From Tuberibacillus calidus DSM 17572 (GTDB lineage Bacteria > Bacillota > Bacilli > Bacillales > Sporolactobacillaceae), in assembly GCF_000430685.1 (NCBI RefSeq), contig NZ_AUMM01000005.1, positions 54,330 through 118,329 on the forward strand: 64,000 nt of DNA, read 5' to 3'. Of the stretch, positions 26,093-34,990 are shown piece by piece (position 1 is the stretch's first letter; each line of letters starts with the position of its first letter). A program made the translations under genes and the position numbers. The notes below the pieces were generated by a model. That model had not been told where the DNA came from. It ran no database searches and was given only the letters and a program-made list of their open reading frames with translations.

Positions 26093-27778
26093 ATGGAGGC
26101 TTCTGCCAAGAGATGGTTATCGCTTTATCCCAAAGAAATTGCCCCGGTCAACGAATATGAAGACCGTCCGCTGTTTGACTACTTACGGGAGGCGGCGGCT
26201 CGGTTTCCAACGAAGATCGCGATTCACTTCTTAGGTAAAGAGTTAACCTTTAGCAAGCTGTATGATGACACGCTCCGACTCGCCGATCAACTGCAGAAGC
26301 TCGGCTTGAAGAAAGGCGACCGTGCAGCCATTATGCTGCCGAATAGCCCGCAATCCGTCATCGGATATTTTGCCGTTTTAATGACTGGTGGCGTCGTGGT
26401 CCAAACAAATCCTTTATATACCGAGCATGAATTGCATCATCAACTGAAAGACTCCGGAGCGAAAATGATCATTTGCCTTGATGCTCTTTATCCAAGGGTG
26501 AAAAAAGCTGGTCTGAATACCGACCTGGAAACCATCATCGTAACCGGTGTGCAAGATTATTTGCCCTTTCCGAAGAATGTCCTATACCCCATTGCTTCCA
26601 AAACCAAACTACCGAAAAAAAGAGATATCAGAAATGAAAAAAACGTTTATCTTTTGACAGATTTGATTCAGAATGGGTCGAAAGCGTTTAAACCTGCAAC
26701 CATCAACGCGAGGGAAGATCTAGCCCTTCTGCAATATACGGGAGGGACAACCGGAGTCGCCAAGGGCGTCATGTTAACGCATCGGAACCTTAGCGCCAAC
26801 ACGAAACAATCCTGTATGTGGATGTATCGCCAAAAATATGGTGAAGAAGTTGTCCTTGGGGTGCTGCCGTTTTTTCATGTGTATGGTATGACGATTGTCA
26901 TGAATCTCGCCATCATGTATGCCGCCAAGATGGTCATCTTGCCGCGATTTCATGTTGAAGAAGTCTTAAAGACAATCGAAAAACAAAGACCGACGCTATT
27001 TCCAGGCGCTCCGACCATGTACATTGCTCTCATCAACCATCCGAACATCAGCCAATATGATTTATCATCGATTGAAACATGTATCAGTGGTTCGGCGCCG
27101 TTGCCCGTTGAGGTTCAGCAGACGTTCGAGCGTCTTACTGGGGGTAAACTTGTTGAAGGTTACGGATTATCGGAATCTTCGCCGGTGACCCATTGTAATT
27201 TAATCTGGGGAGAACGGGTTTCGGGGAGCATCGGCATTCCTTATCCGGACACCGATTGCAAGATTGTCTCCGAAACGGGAGAAGAATGCCCGGTAAATGA
27301 AGTCGGAGAGCTCGTCGTCAGAGGACCGCAAGTCATGAAAGGGTACTGGAATCGCCCGGAAGAAACCGAGAAAGTCCTAAAAGACGGTTGGCTCTACACT
27401 GGGGATATGGCCTATATGGACGAAAAAGGCTATTTCTATATCGTTGACCGTAAAAAGGATGTCATCATCGCAAGCGGCTACAATATTTATCCGCGCGAAG
27501 TGGAAGAAGTGCTCTATGAGCATCCCGATGTACAAGAAGCGGCTGTAATCGGCGTTCCGGATGATTATCGGGGAGAGACGGTGAAAGCGTTTATTGTACC
27601 GAAACAAGGACGAGTTTTAGACGAAAAAGCGCTGGATGCGCACTGTAGGAAAATGCTCGCTCCGTATAAAGTGCCAAAAAGCTATGAGTTTCGCAGTGAG
27701 CTGCCTAAATCGGCCATAGGGAAGGTGCTGAAACGCGTTTTAATCGCGGAAGAAGATAAAAAGCGCCAAACGTCGTAA
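26093..27778 (+). CDS. lcfA: Long-chain-fatty-acid--CoA ligase
   Basis: The enzyme activates fatty acids to acyl-CoA with ATP for beta-oxidation. The AMP-binding motif YTGGTTGVAKG is near 214; GYGLSESSPV and the C-terminal GWLYTGDMA, DRKKDVIIASGYNIYP and the catalytic Lys in KSAIGKVLKR are all present. The ATG at 26093 follows GGGAGG; a longer frame to 26051 has no such site. It has 561 residues. The location after the DUF350 gene and before fadR matches lcfA of B. subtilis. A TATAAT at 26031-26036 may be its -10 box; I saw no FadR site nearby. Confidence 0.93.
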   Translation: MEASAKRWLSLYPKEIAPVNEYEDRPLFDYLREAAARFPTKIAIHFLGKELTFSKLYDDTLRLADQLQKLGLKKGDRAAIMLPNSPQSVIGYFAVLMTGGVVVQTNPLYTEHELHHQLKDSGAKMIICLDALYPRVKKAGLNTDLETIIVTGVQDYLPFPKNVLYPIASKTKLPKKRDIRNEKNVYLLTDLIQNGSKAFKPATINAREDLALLQYTGGTTGVAKGVMLTHRNLSANTKQSCMWMYRQKYGEEVVLGVLPFFHVYGMTIVMNLAIMYAAKMVILPRFHVEEVLKTIEKQRPTLFPGAPTMYIALINHPNISQYDLSSIETCISGSAPLPVEVQQTFERLTGGKLVEGYGLSESSPVTHCNLIWGERVSGSIGIPYPDTDCKIVSETGEECPVNEVGELVVRGPQVMKGYWNRPEETEKVLKDGWLYTGDMAYMDEKGYFYIVDRKKDVIIASGYNIYPREVEEVLYEHPDVQEAAVIGVPDDYRGETVKAFIVPKQGRVLDEKALDAHCRKMLAPYKVPKSYEFRSELPKSAIGKVLKRVLIAEEDKKRQTS

Positions 27779-27783
27779 AAAGA

Positions 27784-27808
27784 GCGATCTCTCCCCGCTC
27801 TTTTTAGG
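27784..27808 (+). terminator. Terminator after lcfA
   Basis: The short stem AGAGCG/CGCTCT is followed by T5. It separates lcfA from the fadR promoter. Confidence 0.7.
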
Positions 27809-27867
27809 CAGGAAAACTTGAGCGGATTTTCCTTAATTTATGATAGATATAAAAACGCTTAAACCGA

Positions 27868-27919
27868 TTGACCGTTTTGAAGGTTCAGATTATAATAGGA
27901 ATGAATGAACGGTCATTCA
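27868..27919 (+). promoter_or_regulatory. fadR promoter with FadR operator
   Basis: TTGACC and TATAAT are separated by 17 bp (27868-27896). The palindrome TGAATGAACGGTCATTCA at 27902-27919 covers the expected start point. It matches the B. subtilis FadR box (TGAATGAmTAnTCATTCA) in both arms, so fadR probably represses itself and the genes behind it. A cre-like sequence (ATAAAAACGCTTAAA, 27849-27863) lies just upstream. Confidence 0.88.
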
Positions 27920-27952
27920 TTTTTAAAAGGAGATCGACGACGGAGCATGTCC

Positions 27953-28537
27953 ATGAAGGAAAGGCCGAAATATAAAAAGATTATTGATGCCGCCGTTGAA
28001 GTCATCGCGGAAAACGGCTTTCATCAAGCCCAAGTTTCTCGCATCGCCAAAAAGGCGGGGGTCGCGGATGGGACGATCTATCTTTATTTTAAAAATAAAG
28101 ATGACCTCTTAATCTCCCTGTTTCGGGAGAAAATGGGTCATTTTATTGAAAAAATACAGCACGAAATTGCCTCTAAGGATTCAGTGACCGAAAAACTGCG
28201 GGCGATGGTAGCCATGCATTTCGGGCAATTGGCTGCCGATAAAAATTTAGCGGTCGTGACGCAGTTGGAACTTCGGCAAACGAACCGCAATTTGCGCTTG
28301 AAAGTCAATGAAGCGCTCAAGGGGTATTTGGTCGTCATCGATAGTATTATAGAACAAGGAAAACGCGAAGGGGTCTTTGGCGAGACGATTGACGTCCGCC
28401 TAGCCCGGCAAATGATTTTCGGCACCTTGGACGAAACGGTCACTAACTGGGTGATGAATGATCATAAGTATGATCTCAAAGCGTTAGCCCAACCCGTCAC
28501 CGACCTCTTGATCGGCGGATTATCGACCCGTTCATAA
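27953..28537 (+). CDS. fadR: TetR-family fatty acid degradation repressor FadR
   Basis: FadR of Bacillus represses beta-oxidation genes and is released by long-chain acyl-CoA. The 194-residue protein has the TetR helix-turn-helix near 20-50 (ISRIAKKAGV-type, here VSRIAKKAGVADGTIYLYF) and the ligand domain with LARQMIFGTLDETVTNWV. I set the start at the ATG at 27953, preceded by GGAG with proper spacing; the protein then starts MKERPKYKKIIDAAVEVIAENG like B. subtilis FadR. The two upstream ATGs (27905, 27947) are less likely. Confidence 0.93.
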   Translation: MKERPKYKKIIDAAVEVIAENGFHQAQVSRIAKKAGVADGTIYLYFKNKDDLLISLFREKMGHFIEKIQHEIASKDSVTEKLRAMVAMHFGQLAADKNLAVVTQLELRQTNRNLRLKVNEALKGYLVVIDSIIEQGKREGVFGETIDVRLARQMIFGTLDETVTNWVMNDHKYDLKALAQPVTDLLIGGLSTRS

Positions 28538-28567
28538 AAGGGGGTTCCCCTTTTTTCTTTCATAGAA

Positions 28568-28582
28568 ATGGAAGCGCTTTTA
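28568..28582 (+). promoter_or_regulatory. cre site (CcpA box)
   Basis: ATGGAAGCGCTTTTA matches the catabolite-responsive element consensus WTGnAARCGnWWWCA at all but one defined position. It lies between fadR and fadB, fitting the reported carbon catabolite repression of this regulon in B. subtilis. Confidence 0.7.
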
Positions 28583-28602
28583 TTAGATTAGGAGGTGTTG
28601 CG

Positions 28603-29376
28603 ATGTCAACGGTTCGCCTGACGAAACAAGGGAGGATTGGGATTCTGACCCTTGCCCATCCGCCTGCCAATGCTTTATCGACCCGTGTCATCGAGGATTT
28701 ATCTGCGCGTTTTAACGAAATCGAAACCGATCCATCCATTAAAGTGGTCGTGATTCACGGGGAGGGTCGCTTTTTCTCGGCAGGCGCTGATATTAAGGAA
28801 TTTACCGAAGTGAAAGATGGGGCAGCTTTCGCCAGCCTCTCTGAGAAAGGGCAGCGTTTATTTTCTCGGATCGAGGAATTCCATAAGCCGGTCATCGCTG
28901 CCATTCACGGTGCAGCGCTTGGCGGCGGGCTCGAACTCGCGATGGGCTGCCATATCCGAATTGCCGAAACCGGAACAAAGCTCGGGCTTCCGGAATTGCA
29001 ACTCGGTCTTATTCCTGGTTTTGCCGGCACGCAGAGATTACCAAAACTCGTTGGTTTTCCAAAAGCCACTGAAATGATGCTCACGAGCGAGCCAATTTCC
29101 GCCGAAGACGCCGTTCGATACGGTTTAGTCAACTGTGTAGCTGAATCCGGTAAGGGATTGGATGAAGCTTTGGCGCTTGCCGAGAAAATCGCCGAAAAAA
29201 GCGCTGTTTCGGTCCGCCATTTAATGAGCTGCTTAAACGAAGCGAGACGCGGGGACTTTGAACAAGGCATGAAAAAAGAAAGAACGTCTTTTGGTGAAGT
29301 CTTTACTTCCCATGACGGCCAAGAAGGGATCCGCGCCTTTATTGAAAAACGGAAACCACAGTTTATTGATGAATAA
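28603..29376 (+). CDS. fadB: Enoyl-CoA hydratase
   Basis: The enzyme hydrates 2-enoyl-CoA in beta-oxidation. The 257-residue crotonase fold shows the oxyanion-hole regions FFSAGADIKEF (about 59-69) and AALGGGLELAMGCH (about 104-117), and the catalytic Glu region GLPELQLGLIPGFAGTQRLP. The ATG follows AGGAGGTG. In B. subtilis the corresponding gene (ysiB/fadB) also sits between fadR and etfB. Confidence 0.92.
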   Translation: MSTVRLTKQGRIGILTLAHPPANALSTRVIEDLSARFNEIETDPSIKVVVIHGEGRFFSAGADIKEFTEVKDGAAFASLSEKGQRLFSRIEEFHKPVIAAIHGAALGGGLELAMGCHIRIAETGTKLGLPELQLGLIPGFAGTQRLPKLVGFPKATEMMLTSEPISAEDAVRYGLVNCVAESGKGLDEALALAEKIAEKSAVSVRHLMSCLNEARRGDFEQGMKKERTSFGEVFTSHDGQEGIRAFIEKRKPQFIDE

Positions 29377-29451
29377 GTTGACTACTTTCAGCCGGTGCCT
29401 CACATTTGTGAGTCCGATAGAATCCATTCGAATAAGGAGGGGCTTTCAACC

Positions 29452-30222
29452 ATGAACATCTATGTCTTGATGAAAAGGACGTTTGATACCGAAGAAAAAA
29501 TAGTCATCGAAAACGGTCGCGTCTCCGATGACGGTGTCAATTTTATCATTAACCCTTACGATGAATTCGCCATTGAAGAGGCGATTAAATTAAAAGACGC
29601 TCACGGCGGGGAAGTCACCGTCGTGACGGTGGGCAGTGAGGATGCCGAAAAAGAGCTGCGCACGGCTCTAGCCATGGGGTGCGATAAGGCTGTGTTAATC
29701 AGCACGGAAGATGTGGAAGATACCGACCAATGGTCAACGGCAGAAATTTTAGCCGCTTATTTTAAAGATAAATCTTTTGACATTATCCTCGGCGGAAACG
29801 TTTCGAACGATAACGGCACCGGTCAAATTGGCCCGCGTCTTGCAGAAAAATTGGGCATCCCCCATGTTTCCACGATTGTCAAACTAGAGATAAATGGCAA
29901 TCAGGCGACCATTGAACGGGATGCTGAGGGAGATACGGAAATCATCGAAGCGTCGCTGCCGCTCCTTGTAACCGCTCAACAAGGTTTAAATGAACCGCGT
30001 TACCCATCACTTCCAGGCATTATGAAGGCGAAGAAAAAACCACTGGAAGTTTTGGAACTCGATGATTTAGACCTTGATGAAGACGATGTCGAAGCTAAGA
30101 CCGAAACGGTTGAAGTCTTCCTGCCGCCGAAGAAACAAGCCGGCCGGATCCTTGAAGGCGATGCCGACAGTCAAGCGAAAGAATTGGTGCGGTTATTGAA
30201 ATCGGAAGCCAAAGTAATCTGA
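29452..30222 (+). CDS. etfB: Electron transfer flavoprotein beta subunit
   Basis: EtfB and EtfA carry electrons from acyl-CoA dehydrogenases to the respiratory chain. The protein has the ETF beta fold, with DEFAIEEAIKLKD near the start and the recognition-loop region LLVTAQQGLNEPRYPSL. I set the start at the ATG at 29452 behind AAGGAGGGG; the frame is open further upstream without a binding site. It has 256 residues. etfA starts 15 bp later. Confidence 0.96.
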   Translation: MNIYVLMKRTFDTEEKIVIENGRVSDDGVNFIINPYDEFAIEEAIKLKDAHGGEVTVVTVGSEDAEKELRTALAMGCDKAVLISTEDVEDTDQWSTAEILAAYFKDKSFDIILGGNVSNDNGTGQIGPRLAEKLGIPHVSTIVKLEINGNQATIERDAEGDTEIIEASLPLLVTAQQGLNEPRYPSLPGIMKAKKKPLEVLELDDLDLDEDDVEAKTETVEVFLPPKKQAGRILEGDADSQAKELVRLLKSEAKVI

Positions 30223-30237
30223 CGGGAGGAATCAGAA

Positions 30238-31215
30238 ATGCCAAGAAAAACGTTAGTCCTTGCAGAATCTCGTGACGGTCAACTCCGCCATGTTTCATTC
30301 GAAGCGATTGCCGCTGCTAAGAAAATTGCTGACGGCGGCGAAGTCGTCGGGCTTCTCGTCGGCGCCGAAATCGGTGCGGAAGCCAAGGTGTTAGGCCATT
30401 ATGGCGCGGATCGCGTCATCGTCGTCCAAAACGAGGCGTTAAAATACTATACACCAGATGGATATAAACAAGCCGTTAAGCACGTCATTGATCTCGAGGA
30501 ACCCGATGCGATTGTCATGGGTCACACGTCAATTGGCAAAGATTTAGCCGCAGGTCTAGCCGCCCGTCTGGATTCGGCTTTAATTTCTGACGTCACCAGC
30601 ATTGAAGAAAACGGCGGTGATCCGCTCTTCATTCGTCCGATCTATTCAGGAAAAGCATTTGAAAAGAAACGGGTTAAAGACGGATTAATCTTTGTCACCG
30701 TCCGTCCAAATAACATCGATGCGCTAGAAAAAGATGAATCCCGTGATGTTGATGTCGCTCATGTTGACGTTGCGATTAAAGACTTACGCACCATCGTCAA
30801 AGAAATTGTTAAGAAAACGACTTCCGGTGTCGATTTAACGGAAGCAAAAGTCGTCGTCTCCGGTGGCCGCGGTGTGAAAAGCGCTGAAGGATTTAAACCG
30901 TTATATGAATTGGCAGAAGTTCTCGGCGGTGCCGTCGGTGCTTCCCGAGGGGCTTGTGATGCAGGTTATTGCGATTATTCGCTGCAAATTGGGCAAACCG
31001 GTAAGGTTGTTACCCCTGACCTTTACATTGCCTGTGGCATTTCCGGGGCTATTCAGCATCTGGCCGGTATGTCGAATTCAAAAGTCATCGTCGCCATTAA
31101 CAAAGACCCCGAAGCGAATATCTTCAACGTGGCCGATTATGGCATCGTCGGTGATATTTTTGAGGTTGTGCCGCTTTTGACAAAATACTTCAAGGAAGTG
31201 CTTCAAGAGGCTTAA
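30238..31215 (+). CDS. etfA: Electron transfer flavoprotein alpha subunit
   Basis: EtfA holds FAD in its C-terminal domain. That domain carries GASRGACDAGYCDY, IGQTGKVVTPDLYIACGISGA and the final VAINKDPEANIF segment, the usual FAD-binding signature. It has 325 residues. The ATG follows GGGAGGA. It completes the fadR-fadB-etfB-etfA unit and is followed by a terminator. Confidence 0.97.
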   Translation: MPRKTLVLAESRDGQLRHVSFEAIAAAKKIADGGEVVGLLVGAEIGAEAKVLGHYGADRVIVVQNEALKYYTPDGYKQAVKHVIDLEEPDAIVMGHTSIGKDLAAGLAARLDSALISDVTSIEENGGDPLFIRPIYSGKAFEKKRVKDGLIFVTVRPNNIDALEKDESRDVDVAHVDVAIKDLRTIVKEIVKKTTSGVDLTEAKVVVSGGRGVKSAEGFKPLYELAEVLGGAVGASRGACDAGYCDYSLQIGQTGKVVTPDLYIACGISGAIQHLAGMSNSKVIVAINKDPEANIFNVADYGIVGDIFEVVPLLTKYFKEVLQEA

Positions 31216-31222
31216 ATGACTA

Positions 31223-31253
31223 GGAAGTGGGCGAAGTCCCGCTTCCTTTTTTT
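31223..31253 (+). terminator. Terminator after etfA
   Basis: GGAAGTGGG pairs with CCCGCTTCC and is followed by T7. The stretch 31277-31330 has weak similarity to the ~70-bp dispersed element (GGGCTTTTGCTTCGCGT), which I do not count as a copy. Confidence 0.9.
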
Positions 31254-31428
31254 CATACTACTTAGAAAGAAGAGCATTTTTCCAGGTCGATTTAAGCCAC
31301 TTGGGCTTTTGCTTCGCGTTACTCTACGAAGGGTCTTCCTGTGAAGATGGCTGCATCATCTTTTTTGAATGACAGACAGGAGAACGGGCAGACTAACAAG
31401 CGATTGGGGATAGATTTAGGCATATTTT

Positions 31429-31457
31429 TTGGCGGCCAGACGCTTGCGTGATATACT
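31429..31457 (+). promoter_or_regulatory. Sigma-A promoter of trxA
   Basis: TTGGCG and TATACT are separated by 17 bp. Confidence 0.7.
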
Positions 31458-31522
31458 GCAGAAAAGGAAGCTAACGTTCTATGCTTCTCTAAGTTAATAC
31501 ATAAAAAAAAGGAGGCTTTCTC

Positions 31523-31837
31523 ATGGCAATTACACATGTGACGGATCAAACGTTTGCCGATGTAACGAAGAGCGGCTTGGTTCTCGTTGACTTTTGGGCG
31601 CCTTGGTGCGGTCCATGCAAAATGATCGCTCCGGTGCTTGAGGAAATAGATGGTGAAATGGGCGACAAAGTGAAAATCGCAAAACTCAACACCGATGAAA
31701 ACCAAGCAACGGCCAGCCAATTCGGCGTCATGAGCATTCCAACGCTTTTGCTTTTTAAAGACGGCGAATTGGTCGATAAAACCGTCGGCTATCAGCCAAA
31801 AGAAGCTCTCGTCGGTTTCATCAACAAACACCTCTAA
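31523..31837 (+). CDS. trxA: Thioredoxin
   Basis: The 104-residue protein has the WCGPC active site at 28-32, the cis-Pro region SIPTLLLFK and the typical start THVTDQTF. It reduces protein disulfides in the cytoplasm. The ATG follows AAAAGGAGG. It is flanked by its own promoter and terminator. Confidence 0.98.
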   Translation: MAITHVTDQTFADVTKSGLVLVDFWAPWCGPCKMIAPVLEEIDGEMGDKVKIAKLNTDENQATASQFGVMSIPTLLLFKDGELVDKTVGYQPKEALVGFINKHL

Positions 31838-31868
31838 AGCGGCAATGCTAAACGCATTGAAAGGGAAA

Positions 31869-31898
31869 AGAAGGGTCACACAGATCCTTCTTTTTTTC
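31869..31898 (+). terminator. Terminator after trxA
   Basis: AGAAGGGTC pairs with GATCCTTCT and is followed by T7. Confidence 0.9.
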
Positions 31899-31962
31899 AT
31901 TTCCGCTGTGATAAAATATAAAATGTCATTTTATCATTTTATTGGGGAAAAAGGCGATCGCG

Positions 31963-33741
31963 ATGAATACTTTAAAAGAAAAATTAGCGATTCTTCCCGA
32001 CCAACCGGGATGTTACCTAATGAAAAACGACCGCGGAGCGATTATCTACGTCGGCAAAGCGAAAAATTTAAAAAATCGCGTCCGCTCATATTTCAGCGGC
32101 AGTCATGACGCAAAAACGCAGCGGCTTGTTGCCGATATCGCCGATTTCGAATACATTGTGACTTCTTCAGACATTGAAGCCTTGCTGCTCGAGATGAATT
32201 TAATTAAGAAGCATGAACCGAAATATAATGTCATGCTGAAGGATGATAAAAGCTATCCGTATATAAAAATCACGAATGAGCGGCATCCGAGACTCATCAT
32301 TACGCGAAAGGTGAAGAAAGGTTCCGGCAAATATTTTGGACCATACCCAAACGTCAGCGCTGCCCAAGAAACGAAAAAGTTGCTTGACCGCCTGTATCCT
32401 TTGCGAAAATGCAGCGGGTCAGAGACACGGCCGTGTTTTTATTACCATATCGGGCAGTGCATCGGACCGTGTGCGCGCGAAGTGACAGAGGCGATGTATG
32501 CGGAAAGGATCGAGCGGATCGTTAAATTTTTGAACGGCGGATATAAAGAGATTAAAAAAGAGTTGGAAAAACAGATGGCTGAAGCAGCGGAAGCGTTGAA
32601 TTTTGAAAAGGCGAAAACACTCCGCGACCAAATCCGATCGATTGAAACCGTGATGGAGAAGCAGAAGGTGATGTTTACCGACACGGTCGACCGCGATGTG
32701 TTCAATTTTGCCTATGACAAAGGCTGGATGTGCGTCCAAGTCTTTTTTATGCGCCAAGGCAAGTTAATTGAAAGAGATGTGTCCATTTTTCCGTTTTATC
32801 GGGATCCCGAGGACGATTTTCTGACGTTTATTGGGCAATTTTATCAAGCCAATCATTTAAAGCCAAAGGAAATTTTAATCCCGCGAGCGATTGACAAGGA
32901 ACTGGTTGCCAAGCTATTAGAAATCGATGTGGTCCAACCGATGCGCGGGCGGAAAAAAGCGTTAGTGGATTTGGCAGGGAAAAATGCGAAAATCGCCCTT
33001 GAGGAAAAGTTTACCTTAATCGAACGGGATGAAGAGCGGACGATCAAAGCCGTTGAAAGGTTAGGGCTTGCTCTAAATATTCCAACACCGCGGGTCATTG
33101 AAGCCTTTGACAATTCGAATATCCAAGGCGTGCATCCTGTCTCAGCCATGGTCGTATTTGAAGATGGGAAGCCGAATAAAAAAGCTTACCGCAAATATCG
33201 CATTAAGACGGTGGAAGGTGCCGATGACGTCTCCACCATGAAGGAAGTCGTGCGCCGGCGATATAGCCGTCTTTTAAAAGAAGATTTGCCGCTTCCGGAT
33301 CTCATATTAATTGACGGAGGCAAAGGCCAGATGCATGCGGCTATGGATGTTTTGGAAAATGAATTAGGACTTTCGATTCCCGTTTGTGGGATGGTAAAAG
33401 ATAACAAACACCGGACATCTCAATTGGTCACCGGCGATCCCGCCGAAATCGTCCCGCTTTCGCGCAACAGTCAGGAATTTTACCTGTTGCAGCGGATTCA
33501 AGACGAAGTCCACCGGTTTGCCATCAGCTTTCACCGACAAGTCAGGGACAAAACCATGGCAAGATCGATCCTTGATGATATTGAGGGTGTCGGGCCGAAG
33601 CGAAAACGCCTATTGTTAAGAAATTTCGGGTCAGTGAAAAAGATTGCAGAAGCCTCTGTTGAAGATCTTATTAATGCCGGAATACCTATCAAAGTTGCCG
33701 AAGATATTCTACAAAAACTAAATAAGAACGACGACAATTAA
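31963..33741 (+). CDS. uvrC: UvrABC excinuclease subunit C
   Basis: UvrC makes both cuts in nucleotide excision repair. The domains in order are GIY-YIG nuclease (1-90: [25 protein letters not shown]), UVR motif (about 198-232), an RNase H-like endonuclease domain with [10 protein letters not shown] and ILIDGGKGQ (about 380-500), and C-terminal helix-hairpin-helices ([15 protein letters not shown]). It has 592 residues. I chose the ATG at 31963; the Shine-Dalgarno site (AAAAAGG) is modest. The frame is also open from 31942. Confidence 0.96.
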   Translation: MNTLKEKLAILPDQPGCYLMKNDRGAIIYVGKAKNLKNRVRSYFSGSHDAKTQRLVADIADFEYIVTSSDIEALLLEMNLIKKHEPKYNVMLKDDKSYPYIKITNERHPRLIITRKVKKGSGKYFGPYPNVSAAQETKKLLDRLYPLRKCSGSETRPCFYYHIGQCIGPCAREVTEAMYAERIERIVKFLNGGYKEIKKELEKQMAEAAEALNFEKAKTLRDQIRSIETVMEKQKVMFTDTVDRDVFNFAYDKGWMCVQVFFMRQGKLIERDVSIFPFYRDPEDDFLTFIGQFYQANHLKPKEILIPRAIDKELVAKLLEIDVVQPMRGRKKALVDLAGKNAKIALEEKFTLIERDEERTIKAVERLGLALNIPTPRVIEAFDNSNIQGVHPVSAMVVFEDGKPNKKAYRKYRIKTVEGADDVSTMKEVVRRRYSRLLKEDLPLPDLILIDGGKGQMHAAMDVLENELGLSIPVCGMVKDNKHRTSQLVTGDPAEIVPLSRNSQEFYLLQRIQDEVHRFAISFHRQVRDKTMARSILDDIEGVGPKRKRLLLRNFGSVKKIAEASVEDLINAGIPIKVAEDILQKLNKNDDN

Positions 33742-33760
33742 TTCTTTATTGGGTATAACT

Positions 33761-33789
33761 TTTGACTTGGCAGTAGTGAAATGGTATTT
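33761..33789 (+). promoter_or_regulatory. Promoter of the TPP-riboswitch transcript
   Basis: TTGACT and TATTTT boxes are about 17 bp apart and lie 28 bp upstream of the aptamer. Confidence 0.65.
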
Positions 33790-33816
33790 TGAGATTGCCA
33801 AAAAAGTAGATTTTAA

Positions 33817-33910
33817 CTCTGCTAGGGGTGCCGGGCGATCGTCCGGCTGAGACGGATAACTCCGAACCCTTTTAACTTGATCCGGATCATACCGGCGTAT
33901 GGAAGCGGAG
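33817..33910 (+). promoter_or_regulatory. TPP riboswitch (THI element)
   Basis: The segment contains AGGGGTGCC, CGGCTGAGA and GATCCGGATCATACCGGCGTA, close to the THI-box consensus (CTGAGA, ACCTGATCTGGATAATACCAGCG). P1 is formed by CTCTGCT (33817-33823) and AGCGGAG (33904-33910). The 3' P1 strand, extended to AGCGGAGGTT, can instead pair with AACCTTCCGCT at 33946-33956, which would break the downstream terminator. So bound TPP should favour termination. Confidence 0.95.
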
Positions 33911-33947
33911 GTTGGTGATAACATTTTATCTCATGTTATTTTTCAAA

Positions 33948-33977
33948 CCTTCCGCTCGCTTGCCGGAAGTTTTTTTA
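33948..33977 (+). terminator. Riboswitch-controlled terminator
   Basis: CTTCCG and CGGAAG pair around a short loop and are followed by T7. The 5' arm overlaps the sequence complementary to the riboswitch P1 strand, so this is the expression platform. It lies about 90 bp before the next gene. Confidence 0.88.
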
Positions 33978-34064
33978 TGCCTTTTTGGGAAAGTTAAATA
34001 CATAGGTCCGAGCAAAGTTACTCTATTTATATGGCAAATCAATTCACAAGTCGAGGTGTTTTCA

Positions 34065-34913
34065 TTGAAAGGTTCTTTTAAGTTACTCGCTTGGACGGGG
34101 ATCTTTTGCCTCATTTTTGCTCTTGGCGCGTGCGGGAGTGCAAACAACAAGTCGTCTGCGTCCGCTTGGGATAAAATCAAAGAAAAAGGCGTTCTAAATG
34201 TCGGAACTTCAGGAACACTATATGGCAGTTCCTTTCATGCGGAAGGCTCAAATAAATTAACAGGGTACGATGTAGAAGTCGTGCGGGAAATCGCCAAACG
34301 GCTCGGTTTGAAAGTTAAGTTCAAGGAAATGGGCATCGATGCCATGTTGCCGGCTCTCCAAAGCGGAAAAATTGATCTTGCCGCCAACGATATAGAGCCT
34401 ACTAAAGAAAGGGAGAAAAAATTCGCTTTTTCCGACCCGTATAAGTATTCTTACGGCGTTGCCATCGTGCGTAAAAAAGACCACTCCGGAATAGAGAAAT
34501 TGGAAGATCTGAAAGGAAAACGCGCCGGTGGGGAAGCATCAACGGTGTACAGCCAGATTGCCAAAAAGTTTGGAGCGGAAATCGTCACTTACGGCAACGC
34601 AACGAATGATGTGTATCTTAAGGATGTTGCCCTCGGCCGGACGGATGTGATTTTGAATGATTATTATCTATGCAAAATGGGATTGTCCGCCTTTCCGAAT
34701 CTGCCATTGGAAATACATCCGAATATAAGATATAACTTAGGACACAGCGCCATCGCCATGGACAAAGATAATACCGAATTGCAAAAGCAGGTCAACAAGG
34801 TTCTGGGCGAAATGAAAAAAGACGGCACGCTTGCCAAACTCGGCAAACAGTTTTATGGTGCTGATGTCTCGAAAAAACCAAATCTAAAAATCAGAGAAGT
34901 TAAATTGGATTAA
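34065..34913 (+). CDS. ABC transporter substrate-binding lipoprotein, SBP_bac_3 family
   Basis: The protein is a polar-amino-acid-type binding protein anchored as a lipoprotein (signal segment to about 22, lipobox LGAC). Family motifs follow: GYDVEVVREIAKRLG, ALQSGKIDLAAND and EREKKFAFSDPY. The Arg in the TKER segment and an Asp in VILNDY sit where amino-acid-binding family members hold the alpha-carboxylate and alpha-amino groups, though I place them by eye. It has 282 residues from the TTG at 34065 (GAGGTG upstream). The frame is open back to 33912, but that part is the riboswitch platform. TPP control suggests a thiamine-related solute, whereas the motifs suggest an amino acid; the ligand is unresolved. 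Confidence 0.85.
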   Translation: MKGSFKLLAWTGIFCLIFALGACGSANNKSSASAWDKIKEKGVLNVGTSGTLYGSSFHAEGSNKLTGYDVEVVREIAKRLGLKVKFKEMGIDAMLPALQSGKIDLAANDIEPTKEREKKFAFSDPYKYSYGVAIVRKKDHSGIEKLEDLKGKRAGGEASTVYSQIAKKFGAEIVTYGNATNDVYLKDVALGRTDVILNDYYLCKMGLSAFPNLPLEIHPNIRYNLGHSAIAMDKDNTELQKQVNKVLGEMKKDGTLAKLGKQFYGADVSKKPNLKIREVKLD

Positions 34914-34921
34914 TGGATGCA

Positions 34922-34957
34922 AGGTAACGGTTTTCGAACCGTTGCCTCTATTTTTGA
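34922..34957 (+). terminator. Hairpin between binding protein and permease genes
   Basis: GGTAACGGTT pairs with AACCGTTGCC around a TTCG loop, followed by TCTATTTTT. It probably works as a partial terminator or 3' stabiliser that keeps binding-protein mRNA above permease mRNA. Confidence 0.75.
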
Positions 34958-34990
34958 CATAAATTGTAAAGTTGGAAAGGGAGGGATCAT

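Noticed and set aside
31277..31330. Possible further copy of the 70-bp dispersed element
   Set aside because: Only GGGCTT and TGCTTCGC blocks agree; the GCATAAG and TTCTCTTTA parts are absent.
31319..31900. 193-codon minus-strand frame opposite trxA
   Set aside because: It crosses a promoter, trxA and its terminator, and has low-complexity translation. Not a gene.
33912..34064. N-terminal extension of the binding-protein frame
   Set aside because: It covers the TPP riboswitch platform and terminator; the signal peptide begins only at the TTG at 34065.
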